A stretch of DNA of 64,000 bases from Calliopum simillimum (Eukaryota; Arthropoda; Insecta; Diptera; Lauxaniidae), in assembly GCA_951812925.1 (NCBI GenBank), contig OX638371.1, forward strand, positions 45,482,101 through 45,546,100, given 5' to 3'. Shown one piece after another: positions 23,441-34,418 of this stretch. Position numbers and translations under genes: made by a program. Positions within the stretch are counted from its first letter, which is position 1, and each line of letters begins with the position of its first letter. A model generated the notes under the pieces. That model had not been told where the DNA came from. It worked only from the letters and a program-made list of their open reading frames with translations, and searched no databases.

Positions 23441-24660
23441 TTTTTAAGTGTTTTACTTAAGAATATTTATATATTGAAAATTGATTTTTTTAATTGAACT
23501 TTTAGTCATATATTTGCAAAGATCGATTTACATATAAATCTATCAATGCATTTTCTATCACATAATTATACAAATCAAGGAACGAATTTTCAGTAGCTAG
23601 TAATAAAAAATCTTTTATTATTGTTTTTTGCTCAGCTACTACATAAATAGAAATGGATAGGACACGCTCAAGAATCTACACAGCGAAGTATGCCCGTGAG
23701 AGAGTGTTCTGTCAAACTTGTCGGTCGCTACTTAAATCACTGTGCACTTACTTTGTTTAACGTTTTATAGTGTTTAAATACAATATATTTGTTTAAATAG
23801 TGATTTTCGTTTAGTCAATTAGTCAATTTAGTCTTATTCGAGAACTTTAAAATTTTTATGAATTTTTGACTGTGCATTTGCTAATTTTCATTTTTATTTT
23901 CTGTGACAGATTTGTCTTTCCCCAGCCAGTTTTATATTATTATTTTTAATTCACGAAAATATCATTTTTTGCCAACATACAGTACGAGACTTGCTTGTCC
24001 AAAAAAACACAATTTTTTATTTTGCTTGTAATAAAACTTACGTTTTCATGGTGAAAACGTATGAAATGTGCATCGCCCCGCTGTTTGTAAGTAAGTCGTT
24101 GATATTATTTTATTTTTCTTGAAAAAAACGCCTTTGGATGAAAACAAACTATTTTGGCGATAATACGGATAATAAAGTCCCAACATTATTTGTAGTGGTG
24201 AATACCATTTTCAGTACAGTACATACAGTAGAGACAAAATCGAACATCAGTTAATCGTGGTGAATTGCCGTTTTAGTAATAGTTCCTAGATGGCGCATTG
24301 GAATCTCTAAAAATTTCCTTCTAATAAAGTGTTCTAAAATTTTCAATGCTGTCTTACTTATAATTCACACGAAAGAAGACAATTAAGTCAATGTATGTCG
24401 GTCGGTCTGCTGAATAATTTTGAAACGCACGTACGTTTATTATTAAGTTTTTCTTTTTTGTTCGCGCTAAATTTTAACTTTTTGTTTTGTTTTTGTTTAT
24501 TTGCTAAGCGCTCTCTTGTTTGTGTTTTTGTTATCTCTTTATTACATTAATACAAAATTGTTAAGTGCTTTTTAAACTGTTTATTTCAGTCTGATCATTA
24601 CAGAGCTACTTAAGCTGTCTTAGTTTTGACCTAAACCGAAAGGATATATAACCACTGGAG
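23441..24660. other. no gene seen apart from inverted-repeat arm
   Basis: AT-rich DNA. It contains the right arm of the 22.4/24.1 kb inverted repeat and no recognisable ORF or RNA gene. Confidence 0.4.
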
Positions 24661-25195
24661 CACTGGAGCAATTTTTTGGAGTTTGTACGAAGAGATATAT
24701 TATCAAGAGACGCAAAGAAGCACTAGATCAATTTTTTGAGGTTTGTTTGTATTGTTCACAGACGGTAGCTTTGACGAATTTAGAATTTAAACGGCAGCGT
24801 AGTTTAACCAAAAAATCTGTATACATTTCTTCTCATCCGTAAGCGAAGAGATATAAACAGATTTTTTGGTTGAATTACGCTGCCGTATAGCTTCTAAATT
24901 CGTCAAAGCTACCGTCTGTGAACAATACAAACCTCAAAAAATTGCTCCAGTGCTTCTTTGAGTCTCTTGATAATATATCTCTTCGGTTTGTATTAGCCGT
25001 AGGCAGTAGCTTTGACGAATTTAGAAGTTGAACGGCAGCGTAATTCTACCAAAAAATCTGTATACATCTCTTCTCATACGGAAGCGAAGGGATATAAATA
25101 GATTTTTTGGTAGAATAACGCTGCTGTTCAACTTCTAAATTCACCAAAGCTACCGTCTACGGCTAATACAAACTCCAAAAAATTGCTCCAGTGCT
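24657..25195. repeat. tandem pair of related palindromes
   Basis: Two successive perfect-stem structures: arms 24688-24826/24848-24986 and 24991-25065/25090-25168. Both contain GCTTTGACGAATTTAGAA, AACGGCAGCGTA and CCAAAAAATCTGTATACAT around the turn. An outer layer (GCACTGGAGCAATTTTTTGG near 24658; complement near 25195) makes the whole a larger palindrome. No coding. Confidence 0.9.
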
Positions 25196-25216
25196 TCTTT
25201 GCGTCTCTTGATTATA

Positions 25217-26073
25217 TAGAGTAAGTTCGGGTAATGTGGTTACCTATTTTCTTTTTCACCAATTTCTACCAAAGTAATGGTAGTAGGTTAGTTTGGTCAA
25301 TTAATTAGTATTAGTTATTCTATTGTTTTTACTATTATATAATTTATAAACTAAAATATTAACATTTTCAAGCGTGAAGCCAGATAAATTGACAGTACCT
25401 AAAAATAGCTGAAAAAGAAAAGTGTTGGGTAATGTGGATCACCCTGTCCATTTCCTAAAGTAGTACCGTTATTCGCAACTTTTGTTGACTAAAAGTCGAG
25501 TTGTGTTATTTTAGATTATAAATGCTATAAAATAGCTGTAAAGGCTTATTAAAGAATATTTTTTAGTAAGATAAACCAAATTCATACTAACAAGTAATAA
25601 GTAATAAGGAAAATCGAATCATACGTAAAAAAATGCACCATATTACTCAAACTCGGGTATTCCACACATGTAATTAGCTTTTTAAGGTGTAATAGTAATC
25701 AGCGTTAAATAATATGGGGTAGTCCACATTACCCGAAAATATCACTTTTTTGAAATAATCATTTAATATATAAAAGCAATGTAAAATCAGACGTACTTAT
25801 GTTTTTTTTTCGTTGAATAATATTTTTACAAATACATTAGAGTTATTTGAATTTTAGAAAGCAGAGTTCTGAGGAAATTATTTAGCTATTCAGTACGTAC
25901 TAAAGAAAGTCAATTTGACCTCACAGCTTATATTAAGAAATTGCACTCGTGTAAGGAGCATAACAGAAAAGCCAAAGAGCGTAAAAAATGTGTTTTTCGA
26001 ATTTTAACATGCACAAATAACCAGAATTGTTATATATGGGAAATAAAAGGGTGCACCACATAGTCCTAACTTA
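25217..26073. mobile_element. probable TIR element with GGGTAATGTGG motif
   Basis: Ends AGTAAGTTCGGGTAATGTGG and (complement of) AGTAAGTTAGGACTATGTGG. Internal GGGTAATGTGG at 25428 and CCACATTACCCGAA at 25722 repeat the terminal motif. It interrupts sequence equivalent to the outer arm of the neighbouring palindrome (TTGATAATATATCTCTTCG at 24970; here split between 25215 and 26080). The target duplication is not clear. Confidence 0.6.
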
Positions 26074-26125
26074 CTACATCTCTTCGCCTAAACCAATTTT
26101 ATTAATAGCACGTGCTAGTCGGAAA

Positions 26126-27402
26126 TTCTAACATTGATGGGACCCATGTAGTAAAAATAATTCGAGTACGCTGATTTCAATGGTCACAGTCATTTTTATA
26201 ATTTGGCTCTTGTTTTTGAGAAATTCAAGTTTGAAAATTTGACTAAAAACAAAAATTTAAATAAAAAAACAGGTATTTTTTTTCTATTTTAAAAATTTTT
26301 TCAACAGATTCAGTTTGGTCAGTTTTTTCACGTTTGCAATCTATTGAGTGTTCACGCTTACAAAAAGTGCAGCAAAATGTTAAAAAAATCTTTTTTTGTA
26401 AAAATTTTGTATGTTTTACATGAAAATATTTATTTATCAAATTTATTCTACTTCTGATGCTTCTTCTTCAGTTGTTTTAGTGCCTTGGCTAAGCCAATTG
26501 ACTGTCGCTGCGATAACTTGAGACGATTTTGCGTAATTTTGTTGTGGTTGCATTGTGGAGTTCATTTGAGGTTAAAACAATTCTCTAGATGCTTCTTCAA
26601 TACTTCCCAATGATGTTTGGAAATATTCACTCATTGGAATTGGTCTGATTGGAATGGGACTATTTCCTGAATGCGGTAATTGCAACTGAATAAATTTTGT
26701 TGGTGCGTGTTCTTTTTTAAATTTTTTTAATCCATTACTGAATTCAAGAACGCATAACATTCTTCTGTATCATGTACCAAGCATCTTAACATATTAGACG
26801 GGGCCCATTCTACATCACGAACTAATCGTATATGTTCACCAAAGTAAAAATGATACACTTCCGTGGTTTCCCACAACGCTTCCTTGACAAAATAGTAAAT
26901 TTTCCACGAAAATTACATTGTTTAATTTTGCACAATTATTAATTTTCTTAGATTTTTAACTTTAATATGACTTATAGGTAAAATTATGCACTGATATACT
27001 AATAAATTATTGCTTTTGTCGTTTAATGTTAGAATTTCATTATAAAATCAAGAAAGAGTTTCAAAAATAGAATATATTTGAATAAAAATGTTATTTTCAC
27101 GTAAAAAACTCTAAATTTTGGCAATAAAAAGGATTTTTTTAACATTTTACTGCACTTTGGTGGTCGTGAATTCTCATTAAGTTACAAATGTTAAAAACTC
27201 GACCAAACTGAATAGGTTTCTGTTGAAAAAATTGTTGAAATGGAAAAGAAATACCAGTTTTTTATTAAAATTTTTTTTTTTTAGTCTCATTTTCAAACTC
27301 GAATTTCTCAAAAATCAGAGCCAAACCATAAAAATGACTATGACCATTGAAATCAGCAAACTCGAATTATGTTTACTACATGGGTCCAATCAATGTTAGA
27401 AA
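26126..27402. mobile_element. foldback element with ~270 bp arms and 730 bp loop
   Basis: The left arm (26126-26395) and right arm (27128-27402) are inverted copies with small gaps; both carry CTAACATTGATGGGACCCAT (or complement) and CAATGGTCATAGTCATTTTT-like blocks. The loop holds minus-strand coding-like sequence. No transposase or target duplication was identified. Confidence 0.85.
26450..26900 (-). pseudogene. unrecognised coding remnant in the foldback loop
   Basis: The minus strand has an open stretch (26572-26760) with FIQLQLPHSGNSPIPIRPIP. Adjoining frames give ALWETTEVYHFYFGEHIRLV and an acidic end near 26455 (TKTTEEEASEVE). Composition and continuity across frames suggest decayed coding. 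I do not recognise the family; it may be transposon-encoded or a captured gene. Confidence 0.35.
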
Positions 27403-27483
27403 AAAAATTGCTCCGATTCGAGCACAGTGTAGTACTTCATAAACTGTTTCATTGTTTTAATTATATTAGCACATTCTAAGGTT

Positions 27484-28263
27484 GCAGACTGTCTGACGAT
27501 GATCGTCAAATCACTTGTTGGTTATGTGATGATTTGGTCCACATAGGTTGCATAAGTATGACTGGTCGAATAGCAGATATGCTTTCCGAAGATAAAAGCT
27601 TGTGATGGTGATGTTAGAAGTGTAAAACTGTTGATGCGTCCATATTTAAAAAGGGATTTTCTGATATTGGAAAAGACCTAGCCTCTGTAACTGTAAAATT
27701 TCGTGAGCTAGAATCAGTTTTTAATAAATTCAAACCTAGTGACAAAGGTATTTCTTTGCCAAATGTTTCTAAAAATTAAGTAGGGAAGTCGTAATAAGGT
27801 AAAACTGTGCCTGAATCCGATATTGAGATTATCGTACCTGATCCTCAAATTGATGTTTTAGATGTACAATCCAATTTGGTCCATCAGGGCAGATAACTAA
27901 GCCCGTAGTTGTTGGTTCAGAAGTTCTTCTGATTCCACCTCCTTAAATAGTGCTTTACCAACTGAATACTGCATGAATCCATTGACGCAAATGCCCCCTA
28001 AAGAACTTGTTGTTATTCCACCTAAAAAGGCTATTTTCATCTCTCGTCTTGCACCCGACACAACGACAGAAGATATAAAATTTTATATAAACTCAAAATT
28101 AAAGTCCATTAAAATGTAAAATTTTTCTTATACAACAGATAACTCTTCCTTTAAAATTATTGTTCCAAATGATGCTTTTACAACTTCAAATGACATCAAA
28201 TTCTGGCCCCAGAATACTTTTGTCCATGAATTTGAGTATCGAAATAATCGTATTGTAGATTAA
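27484..28263 (+). pseudogene. LINE ORF1 with PHD-like finger
   Basis: Opens with a Cys/His-rich segment, CRLSDDDRQITCWLCDD then LVHIGC, and a further Cys pair near 27615, resembling the PHD finger of CR1/Kiri-type LINE ORF1 proteins. Downstream is ESVFNKFKPSDKG, and near 28030 an RRM-like/esterase-adjacent block AIFISRLAPDTTTEDIKFYI common in these ORF1s. Stops and frameshifts occur near 27605, 27780, 27890 and 28118. The end is the TAA at 28261. The first finger cysteines fall in unclear sequence upstream. Confidence 0.7.
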
Positions 28264-28299
28264 ATAATGATGTTAATCTTTCCGAAAAAATACTTTAAA

Positions 28300-28875
28300 T
28301 GCTACTCCAAAAAACTAAATTTTAATTCTTTCTGTAACTTTTCTCTTATTTATCAAAATGTCCGAGGCCTTAACACTAAACTTTCCGACCTTTATATTAA
28401 TAGCTATGATTTAATATCGATGTTATTGCTCTAACAGAAAATTGGCTTCGAGTAGGAGTTTTAAACTCAGAAATCTTTTGCTCCAAATTACAAATCTTTA
28501 GAAAAGACCGCACTTCCAGAATTGGAGGTGGTGTCTTAATTGCTGTTGGAAATACCTGTCAATCCAATGAGGTTATTGTTGATAGTGATGATCTTGAATT
28601 TGTTGCTATATTAATTAATCTCAGTCACTTTAATTGTTTTATTACATGTTCTTACATTCCCCCAAACTCTGAACTCATAGTCTCGCTTTAATAAAAACTG
28701 TGAATGAATTGAGAAAAGGAAATGATATGTTATTTGCGTTAGGCGACTTTAATCTTCTTTATGTTACATGGAATAAACTTGATGGCTATTCATTTCTTAC
28801 GCCATCCACCTTAAATAATTGTTTTTGTTTTCAAACAGATCTGATAGTTTTGCTGAACTTTGTAATGAGCTAGCA
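28300..28875 (+). pseudogene. LINE ORF2 endonuclease, N-terminal part (same element)
   Basis: Apurinic-type endonuclease: LIYQNVRGLNTKL near 28350, then the TENWLR catalytic region near 28435, RIGGGVLIAVGNTCQ near 28520, a YIPPNSEL block near 28650 and the GDFNLLYVTWN catalytic block near 28745. Small frameshifts occur near 28420 and 28680. It breaks at about 28875 (LCNEL) because a 2 kb insertion follows. Confidence 0.8.
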
Positions 28876-30955
28876 AGATAATCATCATGATAATAAAAAA
28901 AAAAAAAAACACAGATAAAAAAACACTGTTATACAAAATTCTATGTTTTGTATATTCAAAAAAAATATTTATATTTGCCCATTCCTGCATATGAAAATTT
29001 TTTTACATAGGTTTCACTTATGTATATATTCATATTGTTGTGTATTTTTTTTTTCATTTTTGTATTTGACACTCTACAATCGTTTTGATTTGCGCTAGCA
29101 TAGACTTGTCCTATATATTTCAACATGTTTTGTTTATCTTACACAAGGCAAGTATAGGGCGAATTTCAAAATTGTAGGAATGCGTTTGAGTTTTGAAAGG
29201 TCTGATACTGTACAGATGGAGAATTAAACTTTCTTTCATATCGTATAGCTGAAGAAACCACATGGGCTAGTACTTAATAATTTTTACTAATGTGCAAGAA
29301 AGTTTTATTTTACTTTAAAATCAAATTAAATTATTTAAAGCTAAAAGTCCCTAAATTTGTAAAATAAAGGCAATTATTTGGCACAACCTTCACGGTTTCA
29401 AGAAGTAGGTTTCAACCGTGGAAGTATTGGAGCAACTTGGTCATAAAGAGGCTTTACCTAAGGCAGAGAATTTGATTATAATTCAGAATTTGCTGGCACG
29501 CAGTCTTCAATAAAAGAATAGTTTTGGTCAGCACGCAGATTTTGAATAGCAGCATATCATGTTTAGAGATTTCTCATCTTTTAATCAGCAAGCAGTTTTT
29601 TTAAATTATGGTGCCGATGGTGCAATTTTCATCGATCGAAAACAATCAAAAAATTCAATTAAATCACGAATCATCAATTAATTGCAGGAAAATAAGTTAT
29701 ATTAGAATTAAACTCTTCTCATTGACTGAATTATACGCAGATATATATGCATGAATATATGTATATCAATATAATACATATATATATATATACATATGTA
29801 TAAAGACTTTTATAGAAGCCTCATACAAAATGGTTGCCGTTTTGGAACCGCATTTTTTTTAGTGCTTTAAAAACAATTAAAATATAAAGTTAAAAAAAAG
29901 TAAAATTTTAGAAAAAAAATACGTTAAAACAAACTTATTTCATTTATTTTTTTTTTTTAAATGAAGTAATTTTGTATTTGGTTCTATGCATAAATTTCTA
30001 TATAAATTCAAATTTCCATAATTGTGATTCTAGTGCTTATCCTAAAAAAAAAACTCTTGATTTTATATAAATCTTCATAATCTTTAATTTAATGGAAACG
30101 TTAACGCTTAAAACTTAAATTCATATATATATGTAAAACTAGTCGTTGGAAAAAGAATAATTTTGGAAAGAAGATAAATTTTAAATAATTTATGCTTAAT
30201 TAATTACGTTTATTGTATAAAAGACTTTAAATTAAATTTAAAAGCTGAAATAATAAATTATAAAGACTAAATTTAAACTATCTGATTAATCAAAAAGAAA
30301 AAAAAGAAATTTACTTTTACTATAATTTGAATCACTTTGATTCCTACTGGGATATCTTAAATCTGGAATTCAATGCACTAAAAAGAAACAATCTAGGTAA
30401 TATTTTGATAGCATGTAAGATTTTGAGAAAAGTAAAGCAAGAGAGAAGAGTAATTTAGAACTAATTTTATTTTTCACCATACTTAAATGCTAAAGAGAGA
30501 TTTAATTTTGTAACCAGCAAAGCACAAGCGCAGCCTGCATCGCAACGTTGAGCTCATCGTCGCCGATGGAGAAACTATGTTAGTCAAGTTTTACTCTTTT
30601 TATGATTGGTACATATTCTTACTCTTTTATTTTACTATCTTAAGAGTATACGTTTTTGGTTTTGGTCGATTCCGCTTTCCGTCTTATTGTAGTTTTACCA
30701 ATTTTAATTGCAGTCTAATGCATTTTGGTAATTTTCATGATATTGTTTATTTTACTGCTAGGTTTCTTTTTTATATCTGCGCATGATTATTTTTTCTACT
30801 AATGATAAAATGGAACAAGTAAGTGTAAGGCACGAACCCCGACATAGCCGACGAGTTTAGTCCTGGAACCACAAGCATGCACGCCCGCTTTACACGCACT
30901 TAGGTACATCTCATTTCAATATCTCATAAAATAGAGTTATATTTTATTTATCATA
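28876..30955. mobile_element. ~2.1 kb insertion in the LINE, nature unclear
   Basis: The endonuclease coding stops at about 28875 and continues at about 30960. Both junctions carry related AT-rich words (ATCATCATGATAATA and ATCATAATAAC), which may be a target duplication. The interior is AT-rich with (AT)n near 29750-29800 and no clear ORF. Around 30515-30575 it has CCAGCAAAGCACAAGCGC and GAGCTCATCGTCG, similar to the 3' UTR of the I-type LINE at 19.7 kb, so part may be a 5'-truncated I-type insertion. Confidence 0.5.
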
Positions 30956-30959
30956 ATAA

Positions 30960-31398
30960 CTTTGTCTTCTTCAATATAATTATATTTCCAATGTAAATAA
31001 TAGAATACTTGACCTTGTATTTGCTGATAGTTTTACAAATTTATCTATCGAACGTTGCGACCCATTAGTTATTCCAGAAGATACACACCATCCAACTATA
31101 AAAAGAAATATCGATGTACCTACAACAACATTTCATAATTCTATAAAATCATTTTCGGACAGGTATAATTTGTGTTTTAAAAAAGGTGACTTTCAAAGGT
31201 TAAACCATTTTTTAGCAAGAACAGACCATCATTATGATCATTTATAAATAACACGGCACCAGTTTCAGAAAACGACTTAGATAGTTCAGTAAAATTGTTC
31301 AATAATACTTTACAAAATTTTTTCAATTTAGTAATTCCTAAAACAAAAGTTGTGTCTAAGCAAAATAGTTCGCCTTGGTCTAATAAAACTTTAAATAT
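30960..31398 (+). pseudogene. LINE ORF2 endonuclease C-terminus and linker (same element)
   Basis: Coding resumes with NYISNVNNRILDLVFADS, the conserved endonuclease end, then CDPLVIPEDTHHPTI with the catalytic D-HHP. After a frameshift near 31240 the linker ORF (31295 on) reads SPWSNKTLNI, the usual W-N/W-S start of the RT domain. An LTR then begins at 31399. Confidence 0.8.
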
Positions 31399-32687
31399 TG
31401 TGCTGAAAAATGTATTGGCGCAAATAAATAGAAAGAAACTTCACGAAAAGCCCCTTTTACATTATCAGTGTAGCCATCAAACTGGCCATCAATATGTCAT
31501 ATTGAGTTTGTGTTTACATGTTCAATAAACTGTCAATATTTAGTGTTGCTTTGTACGCCAAAGAGGAAACAACGCAACAGCGGATGCAATTTTTATGAAA
31601 GAAATTGATATGCTGATGGAAATAACAAAAAATAAATTAATAAAAAATAGTGGAAATATCAAAATTTACACCATAAGTTTATTTAAATGGGTTTACAGCA
31701 ACAATTCGTCATTTCCAAACCCACTTTATCACCAAATATCTGGGTTTTGGCCGTTTATTAAAATTTTTTTATTGAAATCTTTTTTTTGAAATTAAAACTA
31801 AGAGTCTTTGATAAAAATAATAACAATCAGGTTTCAGTAAATTGATTTTGTCCCAGTCAAAAAATTAAAAGGTTTTCTTAAAGCTCCCATTAAGCTTCAG
31901 CGAAAACCAAAATCATTAAACTATCCGTTTTTTATCAAAAACAAATCATATGTGCTAGCCATTTTCATTTCCGCACGATGTGTACCTGTTGAAATCTTTT
32001 CTTAACTGACTAAAAGTGTACTGAAAAATTTTCATTGCGTTTACACAGTCAACCTACCCATCAATAAAGTCATCAATACAGCAGAAAGTCAAAAAATTTT
32101 GTTTTTCGGCAAACAGATTGTCAATACAAATTGATGAGTGTTTACATTATCAGTTTCTCATCAATCTGCATACATTCTCAGATTGATGGAAAAAAAGTGA
32201 ACTTGGCATCATTGGCATATTGATGGCTAGATTGTTAATGTAAAAAGGCCTAAAGTACTAGACAGTTCGAGATGTCAATAAAAACAGTGATGCCATGTGA
32301 TGTCAAGAAATTATTAGCTGAGGGAATCAAAGAGATGTTGCCAGATGTTTCGTTATTACAATTTTAGAACGTTCATACAGGTATAAAAGGAGCTGTTCAT
32401 GAGTGCAGCAAGACAGTTGATTTCAAGCAATGAAGCGAAGAAGTTGTACACACCGTGTCAGTGAAAGTAAATAAAGTGCTAATTGTAATATGAGATTTTG
32501 AATGTAAAAAAAGAGTAAAATAAACAATTGTACCGTGTAAAAATAAACGTTTCTACAATAATTTAAATAAATCATTTTATAACTAAATAGAGTGTGTGTT
32601 TTTGATTGCTACACAATCCAGTGATCGAACTCAGAAAACTGTAAGAGACTGAAATTATCGTCATAAGAGACAGGAAATTTCGTAACA
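31399..32687 (+). mobile_element. LTR of a gypsy-type element, interrupted by a MITE
   Basis: 31399-31448 plus 32252-32687 match the LTR at 37609-38088 in opposite orientation (start TGTG, end CGTAACA). It carries TATAAAAGG at 32382-32390. It is followed by ATTGGTGTCAGAAAAGGGAT, which looks like a primer-binding site and internal start, so it is a 5' LTR remnant rather than a clean solo LTR. No target duplication matches; the sequence after it is LINE thumb coding, so a deletion must have removed the element's body and the LINE RT palm. Confidence 0.82.
31449..32251. mobile_element. ~800 bp TIR element inside the LTR
   Basis: Ends AGCCCCTTTTACATTATCA and the complement of AGGCCTTTTTACATTAACA, both followed inward by TAGCCATCAA. 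It splits the LTR at ACGAAA/GTACT, leaving AAA on both sides as a possible short duplication. Internal copies of CATCAAT-rich blocks occur near 32050-32230. Open stretches at 31595-31789 and 31850-31990 have no recognised product. Confidence 0.75.
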
Positions 32688-32734
32688 ATTGGTGTCAGAA
32701 AAGGGATTGTGTAAAAAGAATTAGCAATCAATAA

Positions 32735-33125
32735 AAAAACGAAACTTTTATACACTTCTCTTGTGAGGCCTATCCTAGAGTACGCATCACCTGTATGGAA
32801 TCCATAAAAATCTATAGTGATCAACTAGAATCAGTCAAAAAAATGTTTATTATTTGCACTTCGTGGACTACATTGGAATCCAGACCAAAATCTGCCTTCA
32901 TATGCAAACCGTTTGAAACATTGAACAGTAAAAGAGTAATGCTTAATGTAACTTTTTTGCATAAAATTATTAAAGGCGAAACAAATTCACCAATTTTACT
33001 CCAATCAATAGATTTCAATGTTCCAGGAAGAGACTCAAGGCACTTTCGCCCTCTAAAATTATCACATTGTAGGTCAAATTATGCACAGTTTAGTCCCTTC
33101 TGTAGCATATGTTACTATTTTAACA
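32735..33125 (+). pseudogene. LINE ORF2 thumb/C-terminus (same PHD-type element)
   Basis: Coding resumes with LLYTSLVRPILEYASPVWNP, the hallmark of the region after RT in jockey/CR1 LINEs. It continues with SVKKMFI and a C-terminal segment holding LHKIIKGETNSPILLQSI, FNVPGRDSRHFRPL and QFSPFCSICYYFNS. The RT palm (YADD) is missing, removed with the LTR element's body. Small frameshifts occur near 32805. Confidence 0.85.
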
Positions 33126-33413
33126 GTTAATATCACTTATATGCTTTTGATGACTCAATCGCTATCCTTAAATGTAAAATAATCTTGCACTTGAACTCCT
33201 AGCTCGTGTTGCGTTTTCTCGTTTTTTCTTCATATTTCGATTTAATATGTAGCTGTTGATCAGTCATGTTCTTTAGCTTCAAAACGTGTATCCCAACCGT
33301 ACGTTACACGGATGCGCCTCTTGAACGAGTGGTGGGATCGCAGGGAACGTTCGTAAAAAAAAGCCCTTGACTTTGTATGGAATAAAAACAGGAACAAATT
33401 ATTTGGCTTCGGT
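33126..33413. other. LINE tail and unassigned DNA
   Basis: No gene seen. The first part is probably the 3' UTR of the preceding LINE. Confidence 0.35.
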
Positions 33414-33421
33414 GATATTCA

Positions 33422-33568
33422 CAGTGGCGGATCCAGCATTGTCAAGAGGGGGGGGGCCGATTGACTACATTTCTAGATAATAACAGAATGTTTTCAAAAT
33501 CTTTACATATAATTTAGGTTTGAGAGAGGGGGCGATCGCCCTATCGCCCCCCCTTGGATCCGCCACTG
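33422..33568. mobile_element. 147 bp hAT-type MITE, 8 bp target duplication
   Basis: Ends CAGTGGCGGATCCAG and CTTGGATCCGCCACTG, with GATATTCA directly repeated on both sides (33414-33421 and 33569-33576). GC-rich subterminal runs (GAGGGGGGGG; CGCCCCCCC) also pair. It has no coding capacity. Confidence 0.95.
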
Positions 33569-33576
33569 GATATTCA

Positions 33577-34169
33577 ACACAAGAAACACAACCGAAAAAA
33601 GACCTTAATACCACAACAATTATTAGACATTAAATGAGAGTGTAGATGACTACGAAGTTAAGGTAGAAACTGCATCTATGAGCAGCTTTTGACTAAAATG
33701 CGGAGAGTCAAGTTAAGTTGTCATGGTCGACTCGTATACAAATGAGTTTGTGTGGACAACGTCAAGTATATGGTTATAGTGGCGTGAATGAAAGTGGTGA
33801 TCTTCTTCAGTTCTTCATAATTTTGGAATAAAAAATCTATTCTTGCTTCTCATATTTGCGGTGATTATTATGTAATATTTTTATTGAATAAACCATGAAA
33901 TTGACATTGTGTGAAAAAATGTTTTATTAAATACTACGATGTTATGATATTGATAGAGTTTACATCCTTTTTATTGGTTCTTGTACTTCTTATTAATGTT
34001 TCAACTTAGATTTCGGTTACTAAGTAAATAGACCTAAAATCGGATCCTCCTAGGTTTGAGCGACAACTTATGGTACTGTTGCTGTTGTAATTAATTCCGT
34101 GTCCTATTTGTTAAAAAAAAAATGGATAAGTGTCTCTATATTAAATTTGTTCTCAACATTATTTTCTCA
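33577..34169. other. no gene seen
   Basis: Mixed sequence without recognised coding or terminal repeats. A weak open stretch at 33680-33830 could not be assigned. Confidence 0.35.
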
Positions 34170-34418
34170 AAGATGCCGAGTTTTATCACATGAACCGGAC
34201 AATGCGTAGCTGCCATCTGAAGAGAAAATAACATCGCTGATGAAGTGGAAATATTCGTACATACTTATTCGTGAAGAATCTTAGTTGGTATCTTCATTGT
34301 GTGCTAACTTCCAAACAATGACTTCCCGAAATGCTGATCCAGGATATTTTTTGGTGCTACCAGTTTGGTTAACTCAACCATTGCAATCCATCAGGATTCC
34401 ACGAAGTTGCAAACTCAG
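34170..34418 (-). pseudogene. RACK1 (WD40 scaffold) pseudogene, N-terminal part
   Basis: On the minus strand, after a one-base indel behind a Ser-Glu pair, translation gives LQLRGILMDCNG, then VIVWKLAHNEDTN, then FHFISDVIFSSDGSYALSGS and CDKT. This follows the order of RACK1 blades 1-2 (LQLRGTL.GHNGWV..., VWKL.RDEDTN, HFISDVV.SSDG.YALSGSWD.T). RACK1 is the 40S ribosomal scaffold protein. Two in-frame stops, loss of GHNGW and the WD pair, and an abrupt end near 34170 show a dead, truncated copy. No introns are apparent over this span; a retro-copy or transposon capture are both possible. Confidence 0.8.

Larger units (their letters stand above)
22438..24155. repeat. inverted repeat pair of ~87 bp enclosing a LINE fragment
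   Basis: 22438-22522 and 24068-24155 are inverted copies (CATCCAAAGGCGTTTTTC; CAGCGGGGCGATGCA). They bracket 1.55 kb containing a hAT MITE and a LINE 3' fragment. Whether they are the ends of one mobile unit or two opposed copies of a repeat is unclear. Confidence 0.75.

Noticed and set aside
31399..32687. Clean solo LTR
   Set aside because: No matching target duplication, and primer-site-like internal sequence follows its right end, so it is a deletion remnant.
33680..33830. Possible ribosomal or enzyme gene fragment
   Set aside because: Short open stretches in two frames resemble no family well enough to name.
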